Counted from the stretch's first letter, positions 44,345-52,869 are shown. The stretch: DNA of 64,000 bases from Pseudomonas serbica (GCF_028823535.1 NZ_JAQIYM010000002.1:62001-126000), one strand, 5' to 3'. The notes: generated by a model from the letters alone, not told the origin. Translations and numbers: made by a program.

Positions 44345-45133
44345 ATGGATGTTGCCGATAAAAAAATGACACACATCACGGGTTCGCTTCGGGTGCATGA
44401 TCTGGATGAGTGCCGCAACACTCAAACAGGTCCGGTGTTCATCGTGGCGTCGGGCGCATCGGCAAAAGACTTTCCATTGCACAAGTATGCTGGTGTTCCG
44501 ATGATCACCATGAACGGTGCCATTTCGAAATTCATCGGGACGGGTATCAGGCCGTATTTCTATGTCTGTACGGACCAGGGCTTTTCCGAGCAGCAACCGG
44601 AGCTGTTCACCGAAGCGATGCGCATCAGCGAGCGGGTTGCATTGTGGGAAAAACATATCTGGCACACGTCGGTAAAACCCCAGGGCAAGCTGTACTTTCT
44701 GACCCGGGCCCCCAGGCTTTCGTGGAGCGATTTTTTCAGGACCGACAAGGACTTTGTCAGGGGCCGCAGGCTAGGCAGCGCCCGCAACAAGACCCTCGGC
44801 TTCAGCAAGAATCTGAAACGCGGTTTTTTTGACGCCCGCACCGTTGCCTACCTGGCTTTGCAGCTTGCCTACCACTTGGGATTTACCCGGGTGTTCCTGG
44901 TCGGCGTCGACCTGGACCCGACGGCGGGGCGCTTCTATGAAAGGCCGGGCCGGTTCCTTTCGCCCTGCGTACTCGATGAGCATTTTCATACGAGAATCCT
45001 GCCGTCCTTCAAGATCCTGTCGCAGCAGGTGGTGAATGAGGATTTTCAGGTCCACAACCTGTCCGATATCTCGAAAATACCACAGCGACTAATCCCCCGG
45101 TTGACGCTGCAGGAGCTCGACAGCTTGCTCTGA
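44345..45133 (+). CDS. Lipopolysaccharide core-type biosynthesis protein (DUF115-like)
   Basis: The protein has about 262 residues. PVFIVASGASAKDFPLHKYAG and PMITMNGAISKF are reminiscent of proteins annotated as lipopolysaccharide biosynthesis in Pseudomonas and of the DUF115 Rossmann-like group. YLALQLAYHLGFTRVFLVGVDLDPTAGRFYE further supports this. The start is uncertain: ATG 44345 follows GAGG closely, while 44330 and 44366 are also possible. The exact reaction is unknown. Confidence 0.65.
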   Translation: MDVADKKMTHITGSLRVHDLDECRNTQTGPVFIVASGASAKDFPLHKYAGVPMITMNGAISKFIGTGIRPYFYVCTDQGFSEQQPELFTEAMRISERVALWEKHIWHTSVKPQGKLYFLTRAPRLSWSDFFRTDKDFVRGRRLGSARNKTLGFSKNLKRGFFDARTVAYLALQLAYHLGFTRVFLVGVDLDPTAGRFYERPGRFLSPCVLDEHFHTRILPSFKILSQQVVNEDFQVHNLSDISKIPQRLIPRLTLQELDSLL

Positions 45134-45254
45134 CTGATCGCACTGCATAATCATTTCTACTCACTCTCGTGGTGCGAAAGCGCGTGTAGCTATGCCAAAG
45201 TAGCGGCTTTTGATCGACCCGTCGTCGGTCAAGCCACCCTGCGGGAGCGTGCCG

Positions 45255-45914
45255 ATGAACAGACTTCATGCCGTGGTCGCGCTGATCCTGTTGACGCTCG
45301 CCAGCGTCGGCACGAGCAGCGCCCGGGATTCGCGAAATGGCGGACCGGAATCCGTGGCAGGGGTGTTCGATTACTACCTGTTGGCGCTGTCCTGGTCACC
45401 CACGTATTGCCTGACCCACGCTGACGACGCGCAATGTTCCGGCCAAGGCTACGGTTTTGTGCTGCACGGCCTATGGCCGCAATACACCCGGGGTGGCTGG
45501 CCGAAGTCTTGCGCGCCGAGGCTAAAGCTCTCGGCAGAGGAGCGAGCCAAGGGCTTGATGCTGTACTCGTCGAGGAAATTGCTCGAGCACGAATGGGCCA
45601 AGCACGGCACGTGCAGCGGCCTCGGCGCCGACGGTTACCTGGAGGCTTCCGACAAGGCCTTGGGCGCGGTGAGGATTCCCGAGCAGCTGCAACCGTTGAG
45701 CAGCACGCATTACTTTGCCGCTGCGGACATTGCGCGGATGTTTCGCCAGAGCAATCCGGGGATACCGGTGGACGGCGTCGTGGTGATCTGCAAGGGGCCG
45801 CAGTTGTCGGAGGTTCGCGTCTGCATGGACAAGGACCTGGCGTTTGCCTCGTGCGGCAAAGGCGTGAAAAGCCAATGCCGCGCCGGGGATATTCGGGTTC
45901 CAGCGTTGCGCTGA
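45255..45914 (+). CDS. Secreted ribonuclease T2 (RNase I-like)
   Basis: The 219-residue protein has a signal peptide (about 1-23). The two catalytic boxes are GFVLHGLWPQY and LEHEWAKHGTC. Several cysteine pairs are expected to form disulfides in the periplasm. The ATG at 45255 follows GGGAG. RNase T2 enzymes degrade RNA without base choice; a role in nucleotide scavenging is likely. Confidence 0.93.
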   Translation: MNRLHAVVALILLTLASVGTSSARDSRNGGPESVAGVFDYYLLALSWSPTYCLTHADDAQCSGQGYGFVLHGLWPQYTRGGWPKSCAPRLKLSAEERAKGLMLYSSRKLLEHEWAKHGTCSGLGADGYLEASDKALGAVRIPEQLQPLSSTHYFAAADIARMFRQSNPGIPVDGVVVICKGPQLSEVRVCMDKDLAFASCGKGVKSQCRAGDIRVPALR

Positions 45915-46385
45915 TTATCCGAGCGCCAGTCCTGCCTGTACCACTGACAGCAAATTGTTTTCAGTCAGCGCCACCGCATCCGGCCGCGTTGAGGCTTGCT
46001 CGAGCTCTTGCAGCCACCAATGTGTTGCACCGTGTTCGTCCACGGTGCGCACCAGGGCAAGTTCATTGCCCTGACTGTGAATTTCGACCCGCCCCTCGCC
46101 ATCTGCCGTAAAACGCGCAACAGGGTCGAAGGTGATGCTGTGGTGATTGGCGCTGATCACCAATTGGTCGATGGCATAGTCGAAAGTGTCGCCCAGCGGG
46201 TGACTCTCGTAAACGTGAGTAGGGTTGCGCCGCAGGACCATGCCGGCCTCGGTCAAGGGCTGTAGCCAGGCCTCGATCCGTTGATACAGCGCATAGACCT
46301 GGCCCGGCCAGCTGTCGATCGCCTGATCCGTGCTGGCAAGCCGGGTCTGTTTCAGTTTTATCGCGAGCTCGTCTGCCTTGCTCAT
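45915..46385 (-). CDS. Conserved hypothetical protein
   Basis: I do not recognise the family of this 156-residue cytoplasmic protein. The text MSKADELAIKLKQTRLASTDQAIDSW then a predicted beta-rich C-terminus (FDYAIDQLVISANHHSITFDPVARF) suggests a helix-plus-sheet fold. ATG 46385 follows GGGAAT. It converges with the RNase T2 gene, with the stop codons next to each other, and diverges from a diguanylate cyclase gene. Confidence 0.7.
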   Translation of the reverse strand: MSKADELAIKLKQTRLASTDQAIDSWPGQVYALYQRIEAWLQPLTEAGMVLRRNPTHVYESHPLGDTFDYAIDQLVISANHHSITFDPVARFTADGEGRVEIHSQGNELALVRTVDEHGATHWWLQELEQASTRPDAVALTENNLLSVVQAGLALG

Positions 46386-46596
46386 TTTCAATTCCCTGAC
46401 GTGGTGTAAGACACATCGTAGCTCCTTGACGGCGATGTGGCTGTTGTCCTGGGTCATGCCACCGAGGGTTTCCTGGCGGGACAAGCAACCATTTGGCATC
46501 TGTTGTCCTTTTCCCGTTTGGAACATCGTAGACTTGGCGGCCGAAATCAGGGGGCATGGGCGTCGCTCATGCCTTGCCTTTTCAGGGGAACGCTCT

Positions 46597-48168
46597 TTGC
46601 CACCACGCCTTGATGACCTGTACCACGCCCCCGGCGTCGCCTTGAAACGCATTCCACTGCGCAAGGCTGCGGTGTTGTTTATCGGCACGGTGTGCCTGTG
46701 CCTGTGCGGCCTGCTTTATTTGCAACTGGAACAATCCCGACGCCACGACCTGAGCCAGGCCCAGATTGCGTCGTCGAACCTGGCGCGGGCCATGGCACAG
46801 CAGGCCGAAGACACTTTCATGCAGGCCGATCTGGTGCTGACCAGCCTGGTGGACTGGATCCAGACCGACGGATTCGGCCCTGCCCAGCGTCCGCGCTTGC
46901 AGAAAACCTTCGCCCGGCGGGTGCAGGTGCTCGATAAATTGCACGGCATCCTGCTGTTTGATCAAAAGGGCCAGTGGGTCGTCACCTCATTTGCAGCACT
47001 GCCTCGCGGCAACGGCGTGGCAGACCGCGAGTACTTCAAGTTTCACCAGCAGAACATCTCGTCCGTGGCGCATATAGGCCCGGCAATCCGCAGTCGGGAA
47101 AACGGAGAATGGATCATTCCAGTCTCCAAGCGGGTCAATGATCGCAATGGCCAGTTCCAGGGAGTGCTGCTGGCCGGGATAAAGATGTCTTACTTCGAGC
47201 AGTTCTTCAAAAGCTTCAGTATCGACGACAACGGCACGATGTTTCTGGCGTTGACCGATGGCACGCTGTTGGCACGCCGGCCCTATGTGCAGGCGCAGAT
47301 CGGTACATCGTTGGCCAAGGGGGAAATCTTCCAGGACCTTTTACCGCGGGCGACTTCCGGCAACGCGATGTTCGCATCCGAGGTGGATGGCATTGTCCGG
47401 CTGTATGGCTATCGGCAGCTGGAGGCCTACCCGCTGGTGGTCTCGGCGGCATCCTCCCGGGACTCGATCCTGGCGGGGTGGTACGACACGGCGGTGCGTT
47501 CCAGCGCAATCGTCGTGCTGGTCATGCTGGGGGTCGGTCTGATCGGCTGGGTGTTCATTCGTCAGGTGCGTGTCGGTGAGCAGGTCGAGGCGGATTTGCG
47601 CAAGGCTCAACACGCGCTGGAACTGATTGCCACCCACGACAGCCTGACCGGCCTGGCCAATCGAAGGCTGTTCGAGCGGGCCCTCGATATCGAATTCGGT
47701 CGCGGCGCCCGGAAAAACAGCCCGCTGAGCCTGATCATGCTCGATATCGATTTCTTCAAGCGCTACAACGACACCTACGGTCACGTGGTGGGTGATCACT
47801 GTTTGGCCGAAGTGGCGCGGGCCGTGAAAAGCTGCTGCCACCGCAAGGCCGATCTGGCGGTGCGTTACGGGGGTGAAGAGTTTGCGGTGTTGCTGCCCGA
47901 TACCGATATCCGTGGTGCCATGACCCTCGCCGAACAGATTCGCCACAGCGTCATGGGCAAGAACATCAGCCACACGGGCTCGCCTACCGGATTCGTGACC
48001 GTCAGCCTGGGTTGCTATTCGTTCGTGCCGACGGGGCGTGACAGTATGGAAGTGTTCATCCAGCGCGCGGATGCTGCGCTGTATCAGGCCAAGCACTCGG
48101 GCAGGAACCGTTCGGCGGTGTTATCGATGGAGAGCGAAGCCCAAGTGCTGATGCGATCGGATCGTTGA
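46597..48168 (+). CDS. Diguanylate cyclase with periplasmic Cache-type sensor
   Basis: The protein has about 523 residues. Two membrane helices (near 26-45 and 300-325) flank a periplasmic sensor domain (DREYFKFHQQN, IIPVSKRVNDRNGQFQGVLLAG) of the double-Cache type. The C-terminal GGDEF domain has LTGLANRRLFERAL, LDIDFFKRYNDTYGHVVGD and an intact GGEEF active site. It should make cyclic di-GMP. No ATG is found near the expected start; TTG 46597 after AGGGGAA is the best choice. Confidence 0.88.
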   Translation: MPPRLDDLYHAPGVALKRIPLRKAAVLFIGTVCLCLCGLLYLQLEQSRRHDLSQAQIASSNLARAMAQQAEDTFMQADLVLTSLVDWIQTDGFGPAQRPRLQKTFARRVQVLDKLHGILLFDQKGQWVVTSFAALPRGNGVADREYFKFHQQNISSVAHIGPAIRSRENGEWIIPVSKRVNDRNGQFQGVLLAGIKMSYFEQFFKSFSIDDNGTMFLALTDGTLLARRPYVQAQIGTSLAKGEIFQDLLPRATSGNAMFASEVDGIVRLYGYRQLEAYPLVVSAASSRDSILAGWYDTAVRSSAIVVLVMLGVGLIGWVFIRQVRVGEQVEADLRKAQHALELIATHDSLTGLANRRLFERALDIEFGRGARKNSPLSLIMLDIDFFKRYNDTYGHVVGDHCLAEVARAVKSCCHRKADLAVRYGGEEFAVLLPDTDIRGAMTLAEQIRHSVMGKNISHTGSPTGFVTVSLGCYSFVPTGRDSMEVFIQRADAALYQAKHSGRNRSAVLSMESEAQVLMRSDR

Positions 48169-48204
48169 TGTGGGGCCGACCGTCGTCCTCTCGGAATTTG
48201 TGTA

Positions 48205-48341
48205 ATTGATCGTCTAGCGTTCCGGTAGCTCTGCCGCTCCCGGGGCCGAGGCGTTGAATGACTAGTGGAATCCGCCGGCGGTCAGGCAGATGTAGGTACG
48301 GGGCGGAAGGCAGCCGAGGCTGAATCACCATCGGCTGCCTT
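48205..48341 (+). ncRNA. Candidate structured RNA ending in a hairpin
   Basis: This gene-free stretch holds CTAGCGTTCCGG (48214-48225), a small hairpin, GGGGCCGAG (48242-48250), TACGGGGCGGAAGG (48298-48310) and a final stem AAGGCAGCCGA / TCGGCTGCCTT (48307-48317 with 48331-48341). The first words resemble, from memory, the start of ykkC-type riboswitches (CUAGGGUUCCG, then GGUCCGAGAG). The next plus-strand gene is nearly 500 bp away, so a riboswitch role is doubtful. It may be an sRNA or simply the end of the diguanylate cyclase message. Confidence 0.25.
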
Positions 48342-48348
48342 TACGCGT

Positions 48349-48669
48349 TCAGCTGCCCGTCCCGCCGCCAGCCCCACCGGTCCCGCCGCCAGCCCCACCG
48401 GTCCCGCCACCGGCCCCGGTGCCCCCTCCGGCACCCGAACTGCTGCTGCCACCGGCACTGCCACTCGAAGAGCCGGTGGCGCCACCGTCACCGGCGTTAC
48501 CGCCCGAGGGCGAACTCGGGGTGTTGTCGGGCGGCATGACCGGGCCACTGGTTGCACCGGATTTAGTGCCCGTCGCGTCAGCGCCATCGCCGGACGCCGC
48601 GAAGGTGGCCAAGGGGGCCGCGCAGAGCAAACCGGCGAGAAACAGCGAAGTGAGTTTGGTATTGATCAT
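48349..48669 (-). CDS. Small exported glycine/serine-rich protein
   Basis: The 106-residue product has a clear signal peptide (cleavage near TFA-AS) and a mature part made almost only of Gly, Ser, Thr, Ala and Pro. The C-terminus repeats GGTGGAG-type heptads; the DNA has an exact 21-bp tandem duplication at 48361-48402. GGAG precedes the ATG. No enzymatic domain is visible; a flexible surface or matrix polypeptide is possible. Confidence 0.7.
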   Translation of the reverse strand: MINTKLTSLFLAGLLCAAPLATFAASGDGADATGTKSGATSGPVMPPDNTPSSPSGGNAGDGGATGSSSGSAGGSSSSGAGGGTGAGGGTGGAGGGTGGAGGGTGS

Positions 48670-48826
48670 GGTCCGTCTCCAAAAAATGAGTCGTTACCTG
48701 AAGTTGGTGTGAAGGGCGGGGCGCTTGGTGCCGACTGGATGACGAGCGGCACAGGTTGTGATTGACCGAACAGCTGGCAGGCGGTGTGGTCACACCCAAT
48801 AGGCCCAGCCAAACGGGACGGTGGTC

Positions 48827-49621
48827 ATGAAAAAGCTGCGAATCGCGACGTTCAACGTCAACGGCATGCGGGCCCGCCTGCCGAATCTATTGGCCTGGCT
48901 TGAGCGCGAGCAGCCGGACATCGCGTGTCTGCAGGAACTCAAGTCGGTCGACAGTGCGTTTCCCGCCGCGCAGTTGGAAGCTGTCGGCTACGGGGCGATC
49001 TGGCAGGGGCAAGCATCGTGGAACGGGGTGGCGATCCTGGCCCGGGATGCGCAGCCGCTGGAAAGCCGCCGAGGCCTGCCCGGCGATGACGACGATACCC
49101 ACAGCCGTTATCTGGAAGCAGCCGTCCATGGGGTGCTGGTGGGATGCCTGTACTTGCCCAACGGCAATCCGCAGCCGGGGCCGAAGTTCGATTACAAGCT
49201 GGCCTGGTTCGAGCGCCTGATCCAGTACGCGCAGTCGCTGCAGGGCAGCGAGCATCCAGTGGTGCTGGCCGGTGACTACAATGTGGTTCCCACCGACCTC
49301 GATATCTATAACCCGCGTTCCTGGCTCAAGGATGCCTTGTTGCAACCCGAGAGCCGCGAGTGTTATCAGCGTTTGCTGGACCAGGGCTGGACCGATGCCG
49401 TGCGTCACCTGTATCCGCAGGAGAGGGTCTATACCTTCTGGGATTATTTTCGCCAGCACTGGCAGAAGAACTCCGGGTTACGCATCGATCACCTGCTGCT
49501 CAACCCGGCCGCGAGTCCTTACCTCGAGGAAGCCGGGGTCGATGCCTGGGTACGCAACGAACCCCATGCCAGTGACCATGCGCCCACCTGGATTCAATTG
49601 GGCTCGCGCAAGCGTCGTTGA
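48827..49621 (+). CDS. xthA: Exodeoxyribonuclease III-family nuclease
   Basis: The 264-residue endonuclease/exonuclease/phosphatase-fold protein acts on abasic sites and 3' ends. ATFNVNGMRARL, CLQELKSVD, LAGDYNVVPTDLDIYNP and NEPHASDHAPTWIQL show the metal and catalytic residues (Glu, Asp, Asn, Asp-His). The ATG at 48827 is preceded by GGGACGG. Other ExoIII-family genes may exist in the genome, so the symbol is by family. Confidence 0.9.
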   Translation: MKKLRIATFNVNGMRARLPNLLAWLEREQPDIACLQELKSVDSAFPAAQLEAVGYGAIWQGQASWNGVAILARDAQPLESRRGLPGDDDDTHSRYLEAAVHGVLVGCLYLPNGNPQPGPKFDYKLAWFERLIQYAQSLQGSEHPVVLAGDYNVVPTDLDIYNPRSWLKDALLQPESRECYQRLLDQGWTDAVRHLYPQERVYTFWDYFRQHWQKNSGLRIDHLLLNPAASPYLEEAGVDAWVRNEPHASDHAPTWIQLGSRKRR

Positions 49622-49733
49622 TTTTTCCAGCCGACCGATTGGCTAAATCAATTGTCGGTGATCGCCCTTCATCCCTTATACATAGCCTCCCCTGGCGGAG
49701 CGATCCGCAGCTTGCGTGCATAAGGATCAAGCG

Positions 49734-50561
49734 ATGAGCGAGCCACGTCTGACACACCTTGCGTCATACCTGCAACGATTGGGGTTCGACGCTTCCCCGG
49801 CGCCGACTCTTGAAACCCTGCGCCTGCTTCAATTGCGCCACACCGGCGCCTTTGCGTTCGAAAACCTCACGACACTGGCGGGCGAGCCGGTGCGCATCGA
49901 CCTGGCGTCGATCGAGCAAAAGGTCCTGCAGGATGGACGCGGCGGTTACTGCTACGAACTCAACTATCTGTTCCTGGCCTTGTTGCAGGCCCTTGGCTAC
50001 GACGCGCGGGGCATCAGCGGGCGTGTGGTGATGGGGCAGCCGGAGGGCGCCTGGACCGCTCGTACGCACCGCTTGAGCCTGGTGACGCTCGACGGCGTGC
50101 GCTACATCACCGACGTCGGCTTCGGCGGCATGGTGCCCACCGCGCCGCTGTTGCTCGACAGCCGTGATGAACAGTCGACGCCTCACGAGCCGTATCGCCT
50201 CGAGCAGCATGCCGACGGCTACACCCTGCGTGCCAAGGTCGCGGATGAATGGCGCGCGATGTACATCTTCGACCTGCAACGCCAGGAGGATATCGATTAC
50301 GCCGTCGGCAATTGGTATGTCTCGACCCACCCCGAATCATCCTTCGCCCGGCAATTGATGGTGGCGCGCACGGGGGAGGGTTGGCGTCGTACCCTCAATA
50401 ACGGCAGCTTTGCGATCCATCGCATCGGGCATGACAGCGAACGTCGGCAAATGGCCGATGTGCAGGCGTTGATCGACATACTGGAAGGTGAGTTCGAGAT
50501 TCGTGTGCCGACCCACGCGACATTGATGCGCACACTTGAGCGTTTGATAGCGCCGCAATAG
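49734..50561 (+). CDS. nat: Arylamine N-acetyltransferase
   Basis: The 275-residue enzyme transfers acetyl from acetyl-CoA to arylamines. The catalytic triad is seen as RGGYCYELNYLF (Cys), ARTHRLSLV (His) and TDVGFGGMVPTAP (Asp). HTGAFAFENLTTLAG is the N-terminal family segment. An AGGAT site stands before ATG 49734. It converges with brnA. Confidence 0.94.
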   Translation: MSEPRLTHLASYLQRLGFDASPAPTLETLRLLQLRHTGAFAFENLTTLAGEPVRIDLASIEQKVLQDGRGGYCYELNYLFLALLQALGYDARGISGRVVMGQPEGAWTARTHRLSLVTLDGVRYITDVGFGGMVPTAPLLLDSRDEQSTPHEPYRLEQHADGYTLRAKVADEWRAMYIFDLQRQEDIDYAVGNWYVSTHPESSFARQLMVARTGEGWRRTLNNGSFAIHRIGHDSERRQMADVQALIDILEGEFEIRVPTHATLMRTLERLIAPQ

Positions 50562-50579
50562 GTGGCTCATCGTGCACAC

Positions 50580-50617
50580 AAAAAAGGGGCGGATTGGATC
50601 AAGCTGCCCTTTTTTCG
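50580..50617. terminator. Two-way terminator between nat and brnA
   Basis: AAAAAAGGGGCGG and CTGCCCTTTTTT form a stem with one bulge, with A and T runs on both sides. It lies 18 bp after nat and 11 bp after brnA. Confidence 0.85.
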
Positions 50618-50628
50618 TGCCTGTGGCC

Positions 50629-50952
50629 TTACGGCCGGGCTTCGGGCTCCATCACCCGCTGAATTTCGCTAAGGGCCTGCGCTAGCTTTTTTTCCAGGCC
50701 TTTCAGGTCAGAGGCGCTGATGCCTTTTTTCAGGTGCCTGCAAGCACTGGTCTCGGTCTTGCCATGCTCGCTCAGCAACGCCCGGCGCAGCGTGTTGTTG
50801 ATCGCGGTCTGGTAGCCATACCCCTCGCTTTCCGCGAGCGCACGTGCCGCCTCGATGACGACGTCGTCGAGCATGATGGTGATACGGGTCTTGCCTTTGC
50901 CGGGGGCGACTGCCCCACGACTGGCATGGCTGAAGTCGTACTCGTCTTTCAT
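50629..50952 (-). CDS. brnA: BrnA-type antitoxin (ribbon-helix-helix), orphan
   Basis: The 107-residue protein has the BrnA core TRITIMLDDVVIEAARALAESEGYGYQTAINNTLRRALL (about 22-60), a ribbon-helix-helix DNA-binding fold. A longer than usual C-terminal helix (ISASDLKGLEKKLAQALSEIQ) follows. A strong GGAGG site precedes the ATG. Intact systems carry the brnT toxin just upstream; here only a 16-codon piece of it is left (50972-51019). An AT-rich palindrome lies beyond the scar, so self-regulation may persist. Confidence 0.82.
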   Translation of the reverse strand: MKDEYDFSHASRGAVAPGKGKTRITIMLDDVVIEAARALAESEGYGYQTAINNTLRRALLSEHGKTETSACRHLKKGISASDLKGLEKKLAQALSEIQRVMEPEARP

Positions 50953-50971
50953 GGGTCAAGCCTCCAGATAC

Positions 50972-51019
50972 TTTGTTGGCTGCGTTCTTCGCCTTGTGAT
51001 ACTGAATTTCGAATGGCTT
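50972..51019 (-). pseudogene. brnT: Remnant of a brnT toxin gene
   Basis: Read on the minus strand this stretch encodes KPFEIQYHKAKNAANK, which looks like the first strand and helix of BrnT (form F-E-x-D-x-x-K-x-x-x-N). The similarity stops there and the ribosome site of brnA follows within a few bases. There is no ATG in frame directly before it. This suggests that almost the whole toxin gene was deleted. The identification rests on a short segment. Confidence 0.5.
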
Positions 51020-51026
51020 AGTTATG

Positions 51027-51039
51027 CATATTTTATATG
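51027..51039. promoter_or_regulatory. AT-rich palindrome before the brn locus
   Basis: CATAT-TTT-ATATG reads as an inverted repeat in a strongly AT-rich stretch upstream of brnA. It is placed where the brn promoter and BrnA operator would be expected. No binding data are implied. Confidence 0.4.
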
Positions 51040-51153
51040 TATATGGAAGGCGGCGATCACTACCGATGGTCGCCATGAATTCAAAAGACCAGTGGGCGCA
51101 GGAGAATGGGCCGCAAGGATGTATTTCAAGGTTTTTTGCGAGAAAGCGCGCAG

Positions 51154-51169
51154 TGGCACACAGTCTGCA
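51154..51169 (+). promoter_or_regulatory. Sigma-54 (RpoN) promoter of the purine permease
   Basis: TGGCACA (51154-51160), four bases and CTGCA (51165-51169) give GG and GC exactly 10 bp apart, as sigma-54 requires. The expected start of transcription is near 51180, about 98 bp before the permease ATG. It would link the gene to nitrogen control. No clear activator site was found by eye. Confidence 0.7.
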
Positions 51170-51198
51170 TGAACGACCGTTCATAATTTGACTGGCAA

Positions 51199-51210
51199 GT
51201 TGTATACAAC
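51199..51210. promoter_or_regulatory. GTTGTATACAAC palindrome downstream of the sigma-54 start
   Basis: This perfect 12-bp palindrome lies about 20-30 bp after the predicted start site. Cores of the TTGTATACAA type are bound by some GntR/VanR-family repressors. It may be an operator acting as a block on transcription of the permease gene. Confidence 0.5.
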
Positions 51211-51277
51211 TCTATGGACATTTGTCCTGAGTATTGAATACAGTGTGCGCATAACAAAAACCAGGGAACCCCCTAAC

Positions 51278-52795
51278 ATGAAAACGCCCCATGTTTCACA
51301 CCAACGGCCTGAAGATGAAAATCTCGGGATCGGCGCGAATATGGCTTACGGCCTGCAACATGTTCTGACCATGTACGGTGGCATCGTCGCGGTGCCTTTG
51401 ATCATTGGCCAGGCGGCCGGCCTCTCGCCGGCGGACATCGGATTGTTGATTGCTGCTTCATTGTTTGCGGGGGGGTTGGCCACGTTGCTGCAAACCCTGG
51501 GTCTACCGTTTTTCGGTTGTCAGTTGCCGCTGGTGCAGGGTGTGTCGTTTTCCGGCGTCGCGACCATGGTGGCGATTGTCAGCAGTGGAGGCGAGGGCGG
51601 GTTCCAGTCGATCCTGGGGGCGGTGATAGCCGCGTCCCTGATCGGGTTGCTGATTACGCCGGTGTTCTCGCGAATCACCAAGTTCTTCCCGCCGCTGGTC
51701 ACGGGAATCGTAATCACCACCATCGGCCTGACGCTGATGCCGGTGGCGGCACGCTGGGCCATGGGTGGCAACAGTCACGCCCCTGACTTTGGCAGCATGG
51801 CCAATATCGGCCTGGCAGCGATGACACTGGTGCTGGTGCTGTTGTTGAGCAAGATCGGCAGTGCCACCATCTCCCGGTTGTCGATCCTGTTGGCGATGGT
51901 CATCGGTACAGTCGTCGCGGTGTTCCTTGGCATGGCGGATTTCTCGTCCGTCGGCCAGGGGCCGATGTTTGGTTTCCCGACCCCGTTCCATTTCGGCATG
52001 CCGACCTTCCACTTCGCGGCGATCCTGTCGATGTGCATCGTGGTCATGGTGACGTTGGTGGAGACGTCGGCCGATATCCTGGCCGTGGGTGAGATCATCG
52101 ACACCAAGGTCGATTCCAAGCGTCTGGGCAATGGTCTGCGTGCGGACATGCTGTCGAGCATGATCGCGCCGATCTTCGGTTCCTTCACCCAAAGCGCCTT
52201 CGCCCAGAACGTCGGGCTGGTGGCGGTGACCGGCATCAAGAGCCGCTATGTGGTAGCCACCGGCGGCCTGTTCCTGGTAATCCTCGGCCTGCTGCCGTTC
52301 ATGGGGCGCGTCATCGCCGCCGTGCCGACCTCCGTCCTCGGCGGGGCCGGTATCGTACTGTTCGGCACCGTCGCGGCCAGCGGCATTCGTACGCTGTCCA
52401 AGGTCGACTACCGCAACAACGTCAACCTGATCATTGTCGCGACCTCCATCGGTTTCGGCATGATCCCGATTGCCGCGCCGAACTTCTACGATCACTTCCC
52501 AAGCTGGTTCGCGACGATCTTCCATTCGGGCATCAGTTCTTCCGCGATCATGGCGATCGTGCTCAACCTGACCTTCAACCACCTCACCGCCGGTAATTCC
52601 GACCAGCAATCGGTGTTTGCGGCCGGTACCGAGCGGGTGTTGCGCTACCAGGACCTGGCGGCGTTGCGTGAAGGGGATTACTTCAGCGACGGCAAGTTGC
52701 ACGACTGTGATGGCAAGGAGATTCCGGTGATTGAGGTGGATCACGGGCATGGCGAGCCACGCGTGGTGCATGCCAAAAGCAGTGAGCATGTCTGA
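51278..52795 (+). CDS. Nucleobase:cation symporter-2, xanthine/uric acid type permease
   Basis: The 505-residue protein has about 12-14 membrane segments. NMAYGLQHVLTMYGGIVAVP is the family opening, LVETSADILAVGEII the substrate-binding stretch, and AQNVGLVAVTGIKSRYVVATGG the NCS2 signature. This is the PbuX/UacT group, so xanthine or uric acid is more likely than uracil. ATG 51278 follows AGGGA. The sigma-54 promoter upstream supports use of purines as a nitrogen source. Confidence 0.88.
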   Translation: MKTPHVSHQRPEDENLGIGANMAYGLQHVLTMYGGIVAVPLIIGQAAGLSPADIGLLIAASLFAGGLATLLQTLGLPFFGCQLPLVQGVSFSGVATMVAIVSSGGEGGFQSILGAVIAASLIGLLITPVFSRITKFFPPLVTGIVITTIGLTLMPVAARWAMGGNSHAPDFGSMANIGLAAMTLVLVLLLSKIGSATISRLSILLAMVIGTVVAVFLGMADFSSVGQGPMFGFPTPFHFGMPTFHFAAILSMCIVVMVTLVETSADILAVGEIIDTKVDSKRLGNGLRADMLSSMIAPIFGSFTQSAFAQNVGLVAVTGIKSRYVVATGGLFLVILGLLPFMGRVIAAVPTSVLGGAGIVLFGTVAASGIRTLSKVDYRNNVNLIIVATSIGFGMIPIAAPNFYDHFPSWFATIFHSGISSSAIMAIVLNLTFNHLTAGNSDQQSVFAAGTERVLRYQDLAALREGDYFSDGKLHDCDGKEIPVIEVDHGHGEPRVVHAKSSEHV

Positions 52796-52816
52796 CGATT
52801 TGAAAGCCTAAGGTCA

Positions 52817-52869
52817 AAAGATCGCAGCCTGCGGCAGCTTCTACATGCCGCAGGCTGCGATCTTTTTGC
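52817..52869. terminator. Long hairpin terminator after the permease gene
   Basis: A 20-bp stem with arms AAAGATCGCAGCCTGCGGCA and complement (52817-52836 with 52846-52865) is followed by T-rich sequence. The GATCGCAGCCT core is shared with the hairpin at 704-740. Confidence 0.88.
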
